DNA of 64,000 nt, taken from NCBI RefSeq assembly GCF_002019765.1, contig NZ_KV917380.1, positions 2,700,667 through 2,764,666 on the forward strand. Reading direction: 5' to 3'. This document shows positions 29,107 through 38,427 of the stretch, in pieces; positions within the stretch are counted from its first letter, which is position 1, and every line of letters begins with the position of its first letter. Below the pieces are notes generated by a model that saw only the letters and a list, made by a program, of their open reading frames with translations, had not been told where the DNA came from and made no database searches. The DNA comes from Shouchella oshimensis. GTDB taxonomy: Bacteria; Bacillota; Bacilli; Bacillales; Bacillaceae_D. Both the position numbers and the translations under genes were made by a program.

Positions 29107-30219
29107 ATGCATTATTTTGACTATAGTTCTACAACACCAATGTCGGAAAGGGCGCTTAAAGCTTACCAAGAATGTGCAATAAAGCAGTTTGCTAACCCTA
29201 TGAGCCCTCATACACTTGGCGTTCACGCTGAATGGCATTTGCTTCATTATCGAGAACGAATTGCAAAGCAATTAAACGTGGAGCACAATGCCATTTACTT
29301 TACAGGATCTGGGTCTGAAGCGAATTTTTTAGCCATTGTTTCATTAGTTCGTTCATTGGGTCATAAAGGAAAGCACATACTTACAACAAAGACAGAGCAT
29401 CCATCCATATTATCGACTTTTTTGTACTTACAAACACAAGGATATGACGTTGATTATGTGGACGTTCTGCCGACTGGTGAGGTGTCAATCCCATCCTTAC
29501 TAGCAACTATTCGCGAAGACACTGTGTTTTGTTCAGTTGCAATTGCCGCAAGTGAAATAGGCACCATACAGAATGTACACATCCTTAGTGAGATTTTACG
29601 AAGTCATGATATACTATTTCATAGTGATTGTGTTCAAGGTTTAGGAAAGATCGACATCGACCTTTCATTAGTCGATGCAGCCAGTTTTTCTGCTCATAAG
29701 TTGTACGCTCCAAAAGGTTTAGGTATCATTTATTTAGCACCTGAGCATTATTTCAAACCTTTTCTACATGCTGTTACTCATGAGTATGGAATGAGACCAG
29801 GTACTGTGGATTTGCCGGCTATTGCTGCTTTTACAGTTGAACTTGAACACGCATTTTCTATTAGGAAGACACTCTCAGATCGGCACATTCGTTGGCAGCG
29901 TTTCATTCTTTCACAACTAGCTCAAGACGTTTCAATTGTTGGCACTACGGTTCCTAAGCGTTTACCTTTTCATCTAGGATTGATGGTACACGGATGGAGC
30001 GGCCAACAATTTATGCTTGAATGTAGTCGTGCTGGATTATGTATTGGAATTGGTTCAGCTTGTCAAGTTGGACAAACCAAGCCCTCTAAAGCTTTACTCG
30101 CTCTTGGATACACAGCTGAGTATGTTCAACAATACATTCGTGTTACGTTCGGAGAGCCAACAACATCAGAAGATATCTCTTTCTTAATTCAGACGTTTAA
30201 GACAATATTAACAAGGTGA
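29107..30219 (+). CDS. nadS: NifS/IscS-like cysteine desulfurase linked to NAD synthesis
   Basis: 370-residue PLP enzyme. It starts MHYFDYSSTTPMSERALKAY; the PLP lysine lies in SFSAHKLYAPKGLG; the catalytic cysteine is in GIGSACQVG near residue 320. In B. subtilis the gene at this place (nadS/nifS) supplies sulfur for the NadA cluster. Divergent from nadB, with niaR overlapping its end. Confidence 0.93.
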   Translation: MHYFDYSSTTPMSERALKAYQECAIKQFANPMSPHTLGVHAEWHLLHYRERIAKQLNVEHNAIYFTGSGSEANFLAIVSLVRSLGHKGKHILTTKTEHPSILSTFLYLQTQGYDVDYVDVLPTGEVSIPSLLATIREDTVFCSVAIAASEIGTIQNVHILSEILRSHDILFHSDCVQGLGKIDIDLSLVDAASFSAHKLYAPKGLGIIYLAPEHYFKPFLHAVTHEYGMRPGTVDLPAIAAFTVELEHAFSIRKTLSDRHIRWQRFILSQLAQDVSIVGTTVPKRLPFHLGLMVHGWSGQQFMLECSRAGLCIGIGSACQVGQTKPSKALLALGYTAEYVQQYIRVTFGEPTTSEDISFLIQTFKTILTR

Positions 30220-30224
30220 TTACA

Positions 30225-30764
30225 ATGAAAAACCAACCAAAAAAATTAGTATCCTCAGAAAGACGTTCTGCCATTCTTCAGTGGTTGCTTGAAGAAGGAC
30301 AGCCGATAACAGGAAGTGATTTAGCTAGACGTTCAGGCGTTAGTCGTCAAGTTATTGTCCAAGACATGTCGCTGTTAAAAGCAAAAGGTGAGCCCATTTT
30401 CTCTACAGCTCAAGGCTATTTGTATTTACAACAGCAAAAAGAACAGCGAATTCAGCGCCTTATCGCTGTTCAACACCCTCCAGAAGACACAATGGACGAG
30501 CTGTATACATTTGTCGATAGTGGTTTAACCGTAATAGACGTTATCATTGAACATCCTATTTATGGTGAAATTACAGGAACATTACGCTTATCCAATCGTC
30601 AAGATGTGAATGCCTTCTGCGATCGTTTGCAGCAAGAAGGTGCTTATTTATTATCTCAACTAACGAACGGCATTCACCTGCATTCTGTTGAAGCAGATAC
30701 TGAGCAACAAATCGAGCGAGCACTTCAACATCTTAGGGAGAAAGGCTATTTAGTAGAGGAATAA
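30225..30764 (+). CDS. niaR: NiaR (YrxA) niacin-responsive repressor of NAD genes
   Basis: 179 residues: N-terminal HTH (SDLARRSGVSRQVIVQDMSL) and a C-terminal 3H domain with the conserved histidines (IIEHPIYGEITG, NGIHLHSVEA). It represses NAD synthesis genes when niacin is plentiful. The ATG at 30225 follows AAGGTG, which overlaps the nadS stop. It ends before a strong terminator. Confidence 0.93.
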   Translation: MKNQPKKLVSSERRSAILQWLLEEGQPITGSDLARRSGVSRQVIVQDMSLLKAKGEPIFSTAQGYLYLQQQKEQRIQRLIAVQHPPEDTMDELYTFVDSGLTVIDVIIEHPIYGEITGTLRLSNRQDVNAFCDRLQQEGAYLLSQLTNGIHLHSVEADTEQQIERALQHLREKGYLVEE

Positions 30765-30787
30765 GACGTTAGGCTAACTTCACTGGA

Positions 30788-30848
30788 CAAAAAAACGCTG
30801 ATCCTCGATCAGATTTCTTCTCATCTAATCGAGGTTCAGCGTTTTTTA
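30788..30848. terminator. Bidirectional terminator between niaR and pheA
   Basis: AAAAAACGCTGATCCTCGAT pairs with ATCGAGGTTCAGCGTTTTTT, about 20 bp with one mismatch and an 18-base interior. It serves the converging genes; the last bases of pheA lie in its flank. Confidence 0.9.
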
Positions 30849-31721
30849 TTTTTCTACCCTAGTGAGTTGATCACTATACGTGTAATAACTCCCAAGTACA
30901 TCAACTTTACAGCCTAATGCGTTTAATTCAGCAATTGCTCCAGGTAATAGCACATCGTCCATTAACTGTTGAACATCAATAATAAAGAAATAATTACCTA
31001 ATCCTGTTTTCGTTGGACGGGATTCAATTTTAGATAAATTAAGTTTCCGCCACGCAAAAGCAGATAACACTTGATGAAGCGCTCCTGTGAAATCAGATGG
31101 AAGTGTGATCATTAGTGTCGTTACTTCACCTACATGGGGTTCTTTCGTTACGAATTGTTCCTGTTGATGACCAGATGATACAACTAAAAATCGCGTTTGA
31201 TTTTCACGGTAATCATGAATGTCTTCTGCAACAATAGAAAGACCATATAAGTTAGCTGCTTCACGGTTTGCTATCACACAGACGTCATCGTCCTGGTGCT
31301 TCGCAAGCCAAGCGGCTGCCTGTGCTGTAGAATCAGCATGCTCCACTTTGACATCCGGAAAGTGCTCCTGTATAAAACGATGACATTGAGCCAATGCTTG
31401 CGGGTGAGAAATAATTTTTTTTGGAGCAACAGAGGCGAACTCTTTTCTAGATGCAGATAATAAGTGATGTGCAATACCAATTGAAACCGCCCCAACAATA
31501 GGCATTGGTTTTTGATGAATTAAGTAATCAAGAGTGACGTTAACCGTGCCCTCGATCGCGTTTTCAATTGGTACAACTGCGTAATCTGTTCCCTTATTAA
31601 AAGCTAAATCAATTGTTCTCGGTATGGTTTTCAACGGGATTCTTTCATCTTGAGGAAAAAGAAACTTCGCTGCCATTTCTGTAAATGTTCCTCTTGGTCC
31701 AAGAAAGCCGATTTTCTTCAT
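30846..31721 (-). CDS. pheA: Prephenate dehydratase
   Basis: 291 residues; makes phenylpyruvate in phenylalanine synthesis. N-terminal KKIGFLGPRGTFTEMAA, catalytic TRF motif in ENQTRFLVV, and a C-terminal regulatory ACT domain with ESRPTKTGLGNYFFIID (the ESRP phenylalanine-binding motif). It is downstream of pheB and obg, as in B. subtilis. Confidence 0.96.
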   Translation of the reverse strand: MKKIGFLGPRGTFTEMAAKFLFPQDERIPLKTIPRTIDLAFNKGTDYAVVPIENAIEGTVNVTLDYLIHQKPMPIVGAVSIGIAHHLLSASRKEFASVAPKKIISHPQALAQCHRFIQEHFPDVKVEHADSTAQAAAWLAKHQDDDVCVIANREAANLYGLSIVAEDIHDYRENQTRFLVVSSGHQQEQFVTKEPHVGEVTTLMITLPSDFTGALHQVLSAFAWRKLNLSKIESRPTKTGLGNYFFIIDVQQLMDDVLLPGAIAELNALGCKVDVLGSYYTYSDQLTRVEK

Positions 31722-31743
31722 TTACTCTCCACTCCCTCTTTAT

Positions 31744-32187
31744 CTATGAGCCAGAGCCAACCATTTCTACTCGCTCGACTGCTTCAAGTGATTTCATTTT
31801 TGCAAATAAATCATGGAGCCCAATTTGAATTGGGGCGGTATCCACGGATAAGGTAATGCTCGCTCGACCTTGAAGTGGAATCGTTTGATTGATTGTTAAT
31901 ATATTCGCTCCGGTACTGGCAACAATTTGAAGTAATTCTGATAACGTCCCGGATCGATCTTCTAAATTAATCATTAACGTAATAATACGTTCTTTATTCA
32001 CAGAATGAAAAGGGAAGATACCATCCTTATATTTATAGAATGCACTTCGACTGATGCCCACAAGCTGAACGGCTTCATTAATTTTCGCTGCTTTTCCAGT
32101 TGCAAGTAATGCCTTTGCTTCTAATGTTCGTTGCATTGCATCGGTTAACATATCTTCTCTTACTAGAAAAAACTGATTTTCACTCAC
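31744..32187 (-). CDS. pheB: ACT-domain protein PheB
   Basis: 147 residues from a GTG at 32187, the same length as B. subtilis PheB; an upstream ATG at 32214 would add nine residues. It holds FFLVREDMLTDAMQRTLEAK, a predicted HTH-like stretch (INEAVQLVGISRSAFYKYKD) and a C-terminal ACT domain (LIMINLEDRSG-like ITLMINLEDRSGTLSELLQI). Its biochemical role is unresolved; it is co-transcribed with obg and pheA. Confidence 0.9.
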   Translation of the reverse strand: MSENQFFLVREDMLTDAMQRTLEAKALLATGKAAKINEAVQLVGISRSAFYKYKDGIFPFHSVNKERIITLMINLEDRSGTLSELLQIVASTGANILTINQTIPLQGRASITLSVDTAPIQIGLHDLFAKMKSLEAVERVEMVGSGS

Positions 32188-32223
32188 CCTTCGTATCCCC
32201 CCAATCGTATTCATTCGTCTAGC

Positions 32224-33510
32224 CTATTCAATAAACTCAAATTCAAATTTCATAATTCGAACCATGTCACCGTCTTTAGCGCCTTTTTCACGTAAAGCCG
32301 CATCAACACCCATTCGTCTTAGCTTTCGAGCAAATCGTCGGACTGATTCGTCCCTTGCGAAATCCGTCATCTTAAATACACGCTCAAGCTCAGCACCACT
32401 CACTTCATAGACACCGTCATCTGCACGTGTAATGATGAATGGATCAACCGGTGTTTCATGACGATATACTACTCGTGCTTCTTCATCTGTCTCTTTATCA
32501 TGTAACGGAAACTCTGGCGCATGCTCTAATTCATCCGCTATCGCCAAAAGAAGCTCTCTTACACCCTCTCGCGTAATCGCAGACATCGGATGAATATGAA
32601 CATCTTCATCCATTTCTTGTTTAAATCTCTCTAGATTCTCAGCTGCATCTGGCATGTCCATTTTGTTGGCTACAATGATTTGCGGCCGCTCTGTTAAACG
32701 ATAATTATACTGTTCAAGTTCTGCTGTAATCTTTTTATAGTCGTCAACGGGATCGCGTCCTTCCATCGCCGACATATCAATTAAGTGAACGATAACACGT
32801 GTACGTTCAATATGACGCAAGAATTGGTGTCCAAGACCTACCCCCTCATGGGCGCCTTCAATTAATCCAGGTAAATCAGCCATAACAAAACTACGATTAT
32901 CCTGTGTGTCAACAACACCTAAATTCGGTGTAATCGTTGTAAAATGGTAATCAGCAATTTTCGGCTTTGCTGCTGAGACAATTGAAAGCAACGTTGACTT
33001 CCCAACAGATGGAAAACCAACTAGTCCAACATCAGCTAATACTTTAAGTTCAAGAACTAAATTTCGTTCAATTCCTGGCTCCCCATTTTCAGCATGGTCT
33101 GGGGCTGGGTTTGCTGGTGTAGCAAATCGAACGTTTCCACGTCCACCTCGACCACCCTTTGCCACAATAGCTGATTGGCCATGTTCTGTTAAATCAGCAA
33201 TAAGTGCTCCGGTCGTTTCATCGGTTACTGTGGTTCCAGGTGGGACTGAAACCACTAAATCTTTGGCGTTTTTCCCATGCATGTTTTTTGACATCCCATG
33301 TTCTCCACGTTTTGCTTTAAAATGACGGTTGTAACGAAAATCCATCAAGGTACGCAATCCCTCATCTACTTGTAACACGACATTGGCGCCACGGCCACCA
33401 TCTCCACCAGCTGGACCACCATCAGGGACATATTTTTCACGACGATAAGCAACCATACCGTTTCCTCCGTCGCCACCTTTTGCATATACCTTAACTTTAT
33501 CTATAAACAT
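32224..33510 (-). CDS. obg: GTPase Obg
   Basis: 428 residues: Gly-rich Obg domain ([20 protein letters not shown]), G domain (G1 [11 protein letters not shown]3 [13 protein letters not shown]4 NKMD) and C-terminal OCT domain. An essential ribosome-associated GTPase that in B. subtilis also affects Spo0A activation. The start overlaps the end of the decayed spo0B reading frame (ATGTTTATAG), retaining what was probably translational coupling. SD AGAGGTGG. Confidence 0.97.
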   Translation of the reverse strand: MFIDKVKVYAKGGDGGNGMVAYRREKYVPDGGPAGGDGGRGANVVLQVDEGLRTLMDFRYNRHFKAKRGEHGMSKNMHGKNAKDLVVSVPPGTTVTDETTGALIADLTEHGQSAIVAKGGRGGRGNVRFATPANPAPDHAENGEPGIERNLVLELKVLADVGLVGFPSVGKSTLLSIVSAAKPKIADYHFTTITPNLGVVDTQDNRSFVMADLPGLIEGAHEGVGLGHQFLRHIERTRVIVHLIDMSAMEGRDPVDDYKKITAELEQYNYRLTERPQIIVANKMDMPDAAENLERFKQEMDEDVHIHPMSAITREGVRELLLAIADELEHAPEFPLHDKETDEEARVVYRHETPVDPFIITRADDGVYEVSGAELERVFKMTDFARDESVRRFARKLRRMGVDAALREKGAKDGDMVRIMKFEFEFIE

Positions 33511-34055
33511 TTAGATTCCACCTCTATATAACCCACGGTGCTTTCATAAGCTACTCGTAGCGTTGTAATTGCGTTCGTTTGTTCCTTAATTACTGTATCT
33601 CATCTAATGATACTGGGCTATTATCCATTGTCTCCCTATAACATTTGATCAAAACTGATTAATCAAACTAGAAGAATTAAAAAAGTGAAGAAAATATGCA
33701 ATTGCCTCGTATCATTTTCTATGATCGTGACATAAGCTAAAAAGAATGCCTTAGCGAACAAATCAAATGCTTGTTCCGTTTGCTAAACAGAATGGTTTTC
33801 CATTTCTTTCAGCGTTCGTAAGGGATTCGTATATTACTTTTGCATTTAAATGGTTATAAAGGCTTGTGGTAAGTCCAAGCTACTCAACCGTCACTTGCAG
33901 TTTGACAGACCGTATGATTGATAATCGTTCTAACCTGTTCGAGGTTCCTCAATGCACGATTTCCCTAAATCCGCTGCATCACGTTCACCCAATCGTTACA
34001 GATTAAAGCAAAAACTTGATTATCTCTTTACTGTGTCTTTCGTCGTCAACACTCC
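33501..34055 (-). pseudogene. spo0B: Decayed spo0B (sporulation phosphotransferase)
   Basis: No open gene occupies the place of spo0B, but its codons can be followed on the reverse strand. From 34024 it reads DNQVFALICNDWVNVMQRI, then a TAG (33967-33965), then GNRALRNLEQVRTIIN. This matches the Spo0B four-helix region around RHDW-N---Q-I-GN; the phosphorylated His codon has become AAC (Asn, 33997-33995). After shifts of frame come SLDLPQAFITI, TEQAFDLFAKAFFLAY, VTIIENDTRQLHIFF, SPVSLDEIQ and the C-terminal [20 protein letters not shown], in Spo0B order. There are several stops and at least two frameshifts. An SD-like AAAAGGAG remains at about 34060. Family assignment is from memory of the B. 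subtilis sequence and from synteny with obg. Confidence 0.85.
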
Positions 34056-34086
34056 TTTTAATAAGGAAATCCAGCACATCTTTCCT

Positions 34087-34112
34087 ATTATAGCACAAAC
34101 AAATTCAGACAA
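34087..34112 (-). promoter_or_regulatory. Probable promoter still driving the spo0B remnant-obg-pheB-pheA unit
   Basis: Reverse strand extended -10 box TGCTATAAT (TATAAT at 34092-34087). The -35 match is weak: CTGTTT about 18 bases upstream. It lies just before the SD of the spo0B remnant and could supply the essential obg. Confidence 0.5.
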
Positions 34113-34171
34113 ACAGGGATGAAATCTACACACGTCACCAAAAAAAAATTCACTTTTTTCCCAAAAAAATA

Positions 34172-34200
34172 TTTACAAATTTGTGAACATCCGTTATGAT
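34172..34200 (+). promoter_or_regulatory. Sigma-A promoter of the yrzI-like locus
   Basis: TTTACA (34172-34177), 17-base spacer, TATGAT (34195-34200); start expected near 34207, about 25 bases before the first short ORF. Confidence 0.65.
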
Positions 34201-34232
34201 TTACAATAGTTAATGAAAAGGAGATGAGCAAA

Positions 34233-34301
34233 ATGTTAATGACAATGAAAAAAATACATTCAATTTCATATGTTTCGTTTTGTTCACACACCATTCGTTA
34301 A
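34233..34301 (+). CDS. Short leader peptide ORF 1 (22 aa)
   Basis: ATG nine bases after AAAAGGAG; the peptide is MLMTMKKIHSISYVSFCSHT followed by IR and stop. An alternative ATG at 34224 touches the SD. Its stop TAA overlaps another ATG (34301), which begins an eight-codon ORF ending at 34327. Short basic N-terminus, no recognised domain. Confidence 0.5.
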   Translation: MLMTMKKIHSISYVSFCSHTIR

Positions 34302-34337
34302 TGCACATTCTTTTAAATATGGCTTAGCATACAGTGA

Positions 34338-34387
34338 ACAGGTAAACGAAGGGCTTTTATTGCCTTTTAAGAGAACCTGTATTTTTT
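34338..34387 (+). terminator. Terminator-like hairpin between leader ORFs 1 and 2
   Basis: ACAGGT (34338-34343) pairs with ACCTGT (34375-34380), and an inner AAGGGC pairs with GCCTTT; the outer arm is followed by ATTTTTTATG. It looks like an attenuator in the middle of the locus. Confidence 0.55.
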
Positions 34388-34425
34388 ATGCCTATTTACT
34401 GGAAAATTTTAGAAAAGGAGTGTCT

Positions 34426-34500
34426 ATGATGACAATTATGCAATGCCAACTGCAAGCACATTTATTAATGATGATCGATGAGGTGCCAGGCTTTACCTAA
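34426..34500 (+). CDS. Short leader peptide ORF 2 (24 aa)
   Basis: AAAAGGAG, five bases, ATG. The peptide is MMTIMQCQLQAHLLMMIDEV then PGFT and stop. It resembles ORF 1 only in its Met-rich start. Its last codons (from 34480) form the 5' arm of a hairpin that competes with one covering the next SD. Confidence 0.6.
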   Translation: MMTIMQCQLQAHLLMMIDEVPGFT

Positions 34501-34525
34501 AGTAGCACCTCCTACGAAAGGAGGT
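34480..34525 (+). promoter_or_regulatory. Mutually exclusive hairpins over the YrzI-like SD
   Basis: GAGGTGC (34480-34486) can pair with GCACCTC (34505-34511). The same ACCTCC (34507-34512) can instead pair with GGAGGT (34520-34525), which is the SD of the next gene. Translation of leader ORF 2, whose stop is at 34498-34500, would change which hairpin forms. Confidence 0.6.
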
Positions 34526-34535
34526 CAGTAACACA

Positions 34536-34673
34536 ATGACTTTTTCAATTTTGTTCTTTTCTATTCATATTAAAAAACGAACGTATTCAAAAAAAGAGCT
34601 AGAGACCATTGTCTATAATAATAAAGCAATGGAACGATTAGATGAAATACGCACAACGTATTACATGCATTAA
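34536..34673 (+). CDS. YrzI-family small protein
   Basis: 45 residues: MTFSILFFSIHIKKRTYSKK, then ELETIVYNNKAMERLDEI and RTTYYMH. The hydrophobic N-terminus followed by KK-R-YS-KELE fits the small YrzI family (sometimes listed as a probable sporulation protein). In B. subtilis yrzI sits in an mRNA with several tiny ORFs that is a target of the ribosome-associated RNase Rae1 (from memory). SD GGAGGT. Function unknown. Confidence 0.7.
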   Translation: MTFSILFFSIHIKKRTYSKKELETIVYNNKAMERLDEIRTTYYMH

Positions 34674-34674
34674 A

Positions 34675-34708
34675 AAAAGTGACGTGATATTGCCATCACG
34701 TCACTTTT
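34675..34708. terminator. Bidirectional terminator between the yrzI-like gene and hemY
   Basis: AAAAGTGACGTGAT (34675-34688) pairs with ATCACGTCACTTTT (34695-34708), six-base loop, A- and T-runs at the ends. Confidence 0.9.
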
Positions 34709-36084
34709 ACTGTATCAGCTATTTTTTTCGCTATTTCATTTCCTTGTTTCACACAGTCAGGAACCCCTACACCTTCAAATGCAGCACCGGCAACATGTAA
34801 GCCAGAATGTGTTGCAGTTAAATCATGTACAAGTCGTTGTACCCGTTCAACATGACCAACCTTATATTGTGGCATCGCTTCATACCACCTTGTGATTTGT
34901 ACGTGCTCAGGGTCAGCTTCACAATTCATAATACCTTTTAAATCTGCTAAAACAGCATTTGTTATCGATTCGTCATTTTCATAAACAATCTCAGGCTGAT
35001 TAGGTTTCCCTACATAGGCACGCATTAGCGTTTTACCTGGCTTTCCTGTATGTGGCCATTTTACATCTGTCCACGTGCAAGCTGTTATTGTCTCATCCCC
35101 GTCTCGAGCAACCACAAAACCGGTTCCTTCATAAGGATTATGAATGGCATAGTCTGGAAAGGTTAAAGCAACGGTCGCACAACTTGTAGCTGTCAGAGCT
35201 TGCAATTGTTGTTCGATCTTTTTATCTGGTATTAATTGACTCGCTTTTTGTGGTGGCGTCGTGATGAGTACAGAGTGATATGGTCCTTTTCGCTCACCGT
35301 TTGTTAAACAGACTAAATAACGATTGTCGCCTTCCTTCACAATTTCTTCCACTTGTGTGTTGAAGAAAACACGATCTTCTTTAAGGTTTTTAACAACTGC
35401 CTCAAAGACCGACTGTAGACCCGTTTTAACGGTTAAAAACATACCTTGTTTTTTTACGTTTTCTTCAGGCTGTTGCTTTTTTTCAAGTGCTTTGAGCAGA
35501 CTACCTTCTTCCTCCATCTTTAAGAAATGAGGGAAAGTCGCTTTCATACTTAACTCGTAAATATTTCCACCATAAATTCCACCTAACAAAGGTTCAATTA
35601 ATGAAGAAACCATTTCTTTTCCTAATCGATGTTCAAAGAAATCGCCTAACGAGATATCCCCATTCACTCTAGGAGCCATTGGCTTATCATATTCCTTTAA
35701 AAGTTCTTTCTTGCCGTCAGTAGAAAGTAAATCCGTTTTCATGAATTCATCTAAATCAGTAGGAATACCTAAAACCGTTCGCTTTGGATTCGGATATAGC
35801 ACACCATCTTTTAAAATGTATGCTTGTCCTACTTCGTTACGAACCAGCTCATCATACAAACCCACTCTCTTAATTAAGTCAGTCATGGCTACTTTACGCT
35901 CTAAATAAGAATCTGCACCACCTTCAATGATAAACCCGTCATCCATCATTGTTACAACCTTACCACCAGCACGATCTTGTTGCTCAAACACATGGTACTC
36001 TAAGGATGTATGATCTTCTAACCATAGTGCAGCAGCTAATCCAGTAGCTCCTGCACCGATTATTGCTACTTGGTTATCACTCAT
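34696..36084 (-). CDS. hemY: Coproporphyrinogen/protoporphyrinogen oxidase HemY
   Basis: 462-residue FAD enzyme of late haem synthesis (CgoX type in Gram-positives). N-terminal [28 protein letters not shown], and C-terminal [18 protein letters not shown] mark the family. It overlaps hemH by eight bases and is third in hemE-hemH-hemY. Confidence 0.96.
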   Translation of the reverse strand: MSDNQVAIIGAGATGLAAALWLEDHTSLEYHVFEQQDRAGGKVVTMMDDGFIIEGGADSYLERKVAMTDLIKRVGLYDELVRNEVGQAYILKDGVLYPNPKRTVLGIPTDLDEFMKTDLLSTDGKKELLKEYDKPMAPRVNGDISLGDFFEHRLGKEMVSSLIEPLLGGIYGGNIYELSMKATFPHFLKMEEEGSLLKALEKKQQPEENVKKQGMFLTVKTGLQSVFEAVVKNLKEDRVFFNTQVEEIVKEGDNRYLVCLTNGERKGPYHSVLITTPPQKASQLIPDKKIEQQLQALTATSCATVALTFPDYAIHNPYEGTGFVVARDGDETITACTWTDVKWPHTGKPGKTLMRAYVGKPNQPEIVYENDESITNAVLADLKGIMNCEADPEHVQITRWYEAMPQYKVGHVERVQRLVHDLTATHSGLHVAGAAFEGVGVPDCVKQGNEIAKKIADTVKVT

Positions 36085-37015
36085 ACGTATCTACAGCAGC
36101 GAACTGCTTTTCAATGGCATCTGCCATCGCTTCTAAAAATAGCGGATGATCATTTGGCATTGGTGGTCTTAAATAGGTAGCACCAATTTCATCGGTTACA
36201 ACTTTACATTCGTAATCATTGTCATATAAAACTTCTAGGTGTTCTGCTACAAAACCAACTGGACAATACATAAAAGCTTTATAGCCTTTGTCAGCGTATA
36301 ATGCTCTTGTCAAATCTTGCACATCAGGACCAAGCCAAGGATCAGGTGTATTCCCTTCGCTCTGCCAACCGATTTCATAATGCATGACATCAGCCTTCTC
36401 AGCTAGCAACTGTGCCGTCTCTTTTAATTGCGCTGGATACGGATCACCTGCCGCAATAATCTTCTCAGGTAAGCTGTGTGCAGAAAAAATTACGCAAAGA
36501 TCGTCTTTTGACGAAACCTTCTTCATTTCATTTTGAATCATTTCCGACCAATAGGCTAAAAATTTTGGCTCAGTGTACCAGCTTTCTACTGATTTAATCG
36601 TAAGCCCGCCTAATCGATCGGCTTCTGTTTTTGCACGTCCATTATACGACTTTACGCTAAACGTGGAAAAATGTGGTGCAAGTACAATGGATACAGCCTC
36701 ATCCAAGCCATCTTCATGCATTTGCTGAACCGCATCTTCTATAAATGGTGAGATATGCTTTAACCCTAGATAGGGAATAAATTCATATTGCTCAAACCGT
36801 TTATTAAGCACTTCGGCAAGTCCATCTGCTTGTTGTTCGGTAATACGAGCTAACGGACTAATTCCACCAATTGCCTCATACCGATCTGTTAAGTCTTGTA
36901 ACGCTTCTTGGGAAGGCGGGCGTCCATATCGAATATGCGTGTAGTAGGGTTCAATCTCTTCTTTTTTTCGAGGGGTACCATACGCCATCACAAGTAACCC
37001 AATTTTTTTCTTCAT
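36077..37015 (-). CDS. hemH: Ferrochelatase (coproporphyrin type)
   Basis: 312 residues, inserts iron into coproporphyrin III in Bacillus. Seen: [29 protein letters not shown]-like [17 protein letters not shown], the conserved metal-site region [10 protein letters not shown], and [17 protein letters not shown]. Follows hemE by four bases. Confidence 0.97.
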   Translation of the reverse strand: MKKKIGLLVMAYGTPRKKEEIEPYYTHIRYGRPPSQEALQDLTDRYEAIGGISPLARITEQQADGLAEVLNKRFEQYEFIPYLGLKHISPFIEDAVQQMHEDGLDEAVSIVLAPHFSTFSVKSYNGRAKTEADRLGGLTIKSVESWYTEPKFLAYWSEMIQNEMKKVSSKDDLCVIFSAHSLPEKIIAAGDPYPAQLKETAQLLAEKADVMHYEIGWQSEGNTPDPWLGPDVQDLTRALYADKGYKAFMYCPVGFVAEHLEVLYDNDYECKVVTDEIGATYLRPPMPNDHPLFLEAMADAIEKQFAAVDTYE

Positions 37016-37019
37016 TTCC

Positions 37020-38066
37020 TTACCCCTTTCGCTTCACTTCAGCTGAGTATTCATGAATAAAGGTCGTTAACCGTCTTAATGTATCTGGTGATACTTCTGG
37101 GAAAACCCCTTGGCCCAAGTTAAAAATAAAGTGATTACTCTTTAGTCCCTGGTCTAAAATGGCCTTTGTCTCTTGCTCAATAACATCCCACGGTGCAAGT
37201 AAAATGGACGGATCTAAATTCCCTTGAACCGTTTTTTGAATTCCTATCGCCCTCGCTTCATCAACTGTTGTTCTCCAGTCAAGCCCAATAACATCAGCCG
37301 GCATATCTTTCCACGTCTTCATTAAATGAGGCGTGCCCACTCCATGTAAAATAAGTGGAATCCCTTCCGAACGAACTTCTGTCAAGATTCGATCCATTAC
37401 TGGTTGAATAAACCGTTTATAATCACTCACACTCAAAGCTCCGACCCACGAATCAAACAACTGTATAGCTTGGGAGCCAGCCGTGACTTGTGCACGAACA
37501 TACGCAATCGTCATCGTCCCAAGCTTATCCATTAACATGTGCCATGCTTTAGAGTTAGAGTGCATGAACGCTTTTGTTTTATGATAATTTTTTGACGGAC
37601 CGCCTTCAATCATGTAACTCGCCAATGTGAATGGAGCTCCAGCAAAACTAATGAGTGGTACATGGAGCTGACCACGTAGAATCTTAATCGTTTCCAATAC
37701 ATGAGCAACATCTTTTTCAGGTTCCAGCTCGCCTAATTGCTCAACATCTTTTTCTGACGTAATAGGGTTATAAATGACCGGACCAATTCCTGACTTAATT
37801 TCTACATCAACACCAATAAAAGGGAGCGGTGTCATTATATCTTTATATAAAATAGCAGCGTCATTGTTATATTGATCAACCGGTAGCTTCGTTACATATG
37901 CACAAAGTTCAGGATCGTGTGTAATGTCAAACAAGCTACGTGTTTCCTTAATTTTACGATATTCAGGTTGAGAACGTCCTGCTTGTCTCATGTACCACAC
38001 AGGTACATGGTCATGAGCCTCTCCCCTACATGCTTTCAAAAATGTGTCGTTAAACGCCATACTCAC
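37020..38066 (-). CDS. hemE: Uroporphyrinogen decarboxylase
   Basis: 348 residues; removes four carboxylates from uroporphyrinogen III. The N-terminal signature [16 protein letters not shown] and the mid motif [20 protein letters not shown] are intact. A GTG at 38066 lies six bases after GAGAGGTGG and is preferred; the next ATG is at 38060. First gene of hemEHY. Confidence 0.97.
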   Translation of the reverse strand: MSMAFNDTFLKACRGEAHDHVPVWYMRQAGRSQPEYRKIKETRSLFDITHDPELCAYVTKLPVDQYNNDAAILYKDIMTPLPFIGVDVEIKSGIGPVIYNPITSEKDVEQLGELEPEKDVAHVLETIKILRGQLHVPLISFAGAPFTLASYMIEGGPSKNYHKTKAFMHSNSKAWHMLMDKLGTMTIAYVRAQVTAGSQAIQLFDSWVGALSVSDYKRFIQPVMDRILTEVRSEGIPLILHGVGTPHLMKTWKDMPADVIGLDWRTTVDEARAIGIQKTVQGNLDPSILLAPWDVIEQETKAILDQGLKSNHFIFNLGQGVFPEVSPDTLRRLTTFIHEYSAEVKRKG

Positions 38067-38427
38067 TATTATCCACCTCTCCAAACGAACAAATCTCACA
38101 AAGTCTATCTTACTTCAAACAAAACAGAAAATCGACGTTTCTGCTTATTTATCGTTCTTTTTATCTCTTTAACTATAATAACCTACTGAACCGTTGTACA
38201 CACACTATGATAAATTGTCATGATTTTGATGGATTTTGTCAAAAATTTTGATGTAAGCGCGTTCTAGTTTAACCACACGTCTTAGTATCTCCAAGTTAAG
38301 AAATATTCAAAAGTGATTTTCCTTCTTTTGAACCTACGCGATACCTCTATTTTATCCACTTTTACGTCTCTATTTTAAAAAAAGAACCTAAAAAAACGTA
38401 GCGTCAACGCACTACGTTTCAAAACAA
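38067..38427. other. Intergenic region between hemE and pbpF
   Basis: About 360 bases without a gene. It holds the pbpF terminator (38394-38419) and A+T-rich sequence with repeated ATTTTGATG-like words (38220-38252). A possible catabolite-responsive site, TGTAAGCGCGTTCT (38252-38265), has one mismatch to the consensus I recall; this is weak. The reverse-strand hemE promoter is probably in 38180-38240 (TATAGT-like -10). Confidence 0.4.
38394..38419 (-). terminator. Terminator after pbpF
   Basis: Reverse strand AAACGTAG / CTACGTTT with a ten-base loop, then a run of seven T. Confidence 0.85.

Noticed and set aside
34270-34500. A 76-codon ORF in frame with leader ORF 2
   Set aside because: Its ATG has no SD and it would run through the terminator-like hairpin; the SD-led 24-codon ORF at 34426 is a better reading.
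38252-38265. Catabolite-responsive element TGTAAGCGCGTTCT
   Set aside because: One mismatch in the core and distant from both neighbouring promoters; noted only as a weak possibility.
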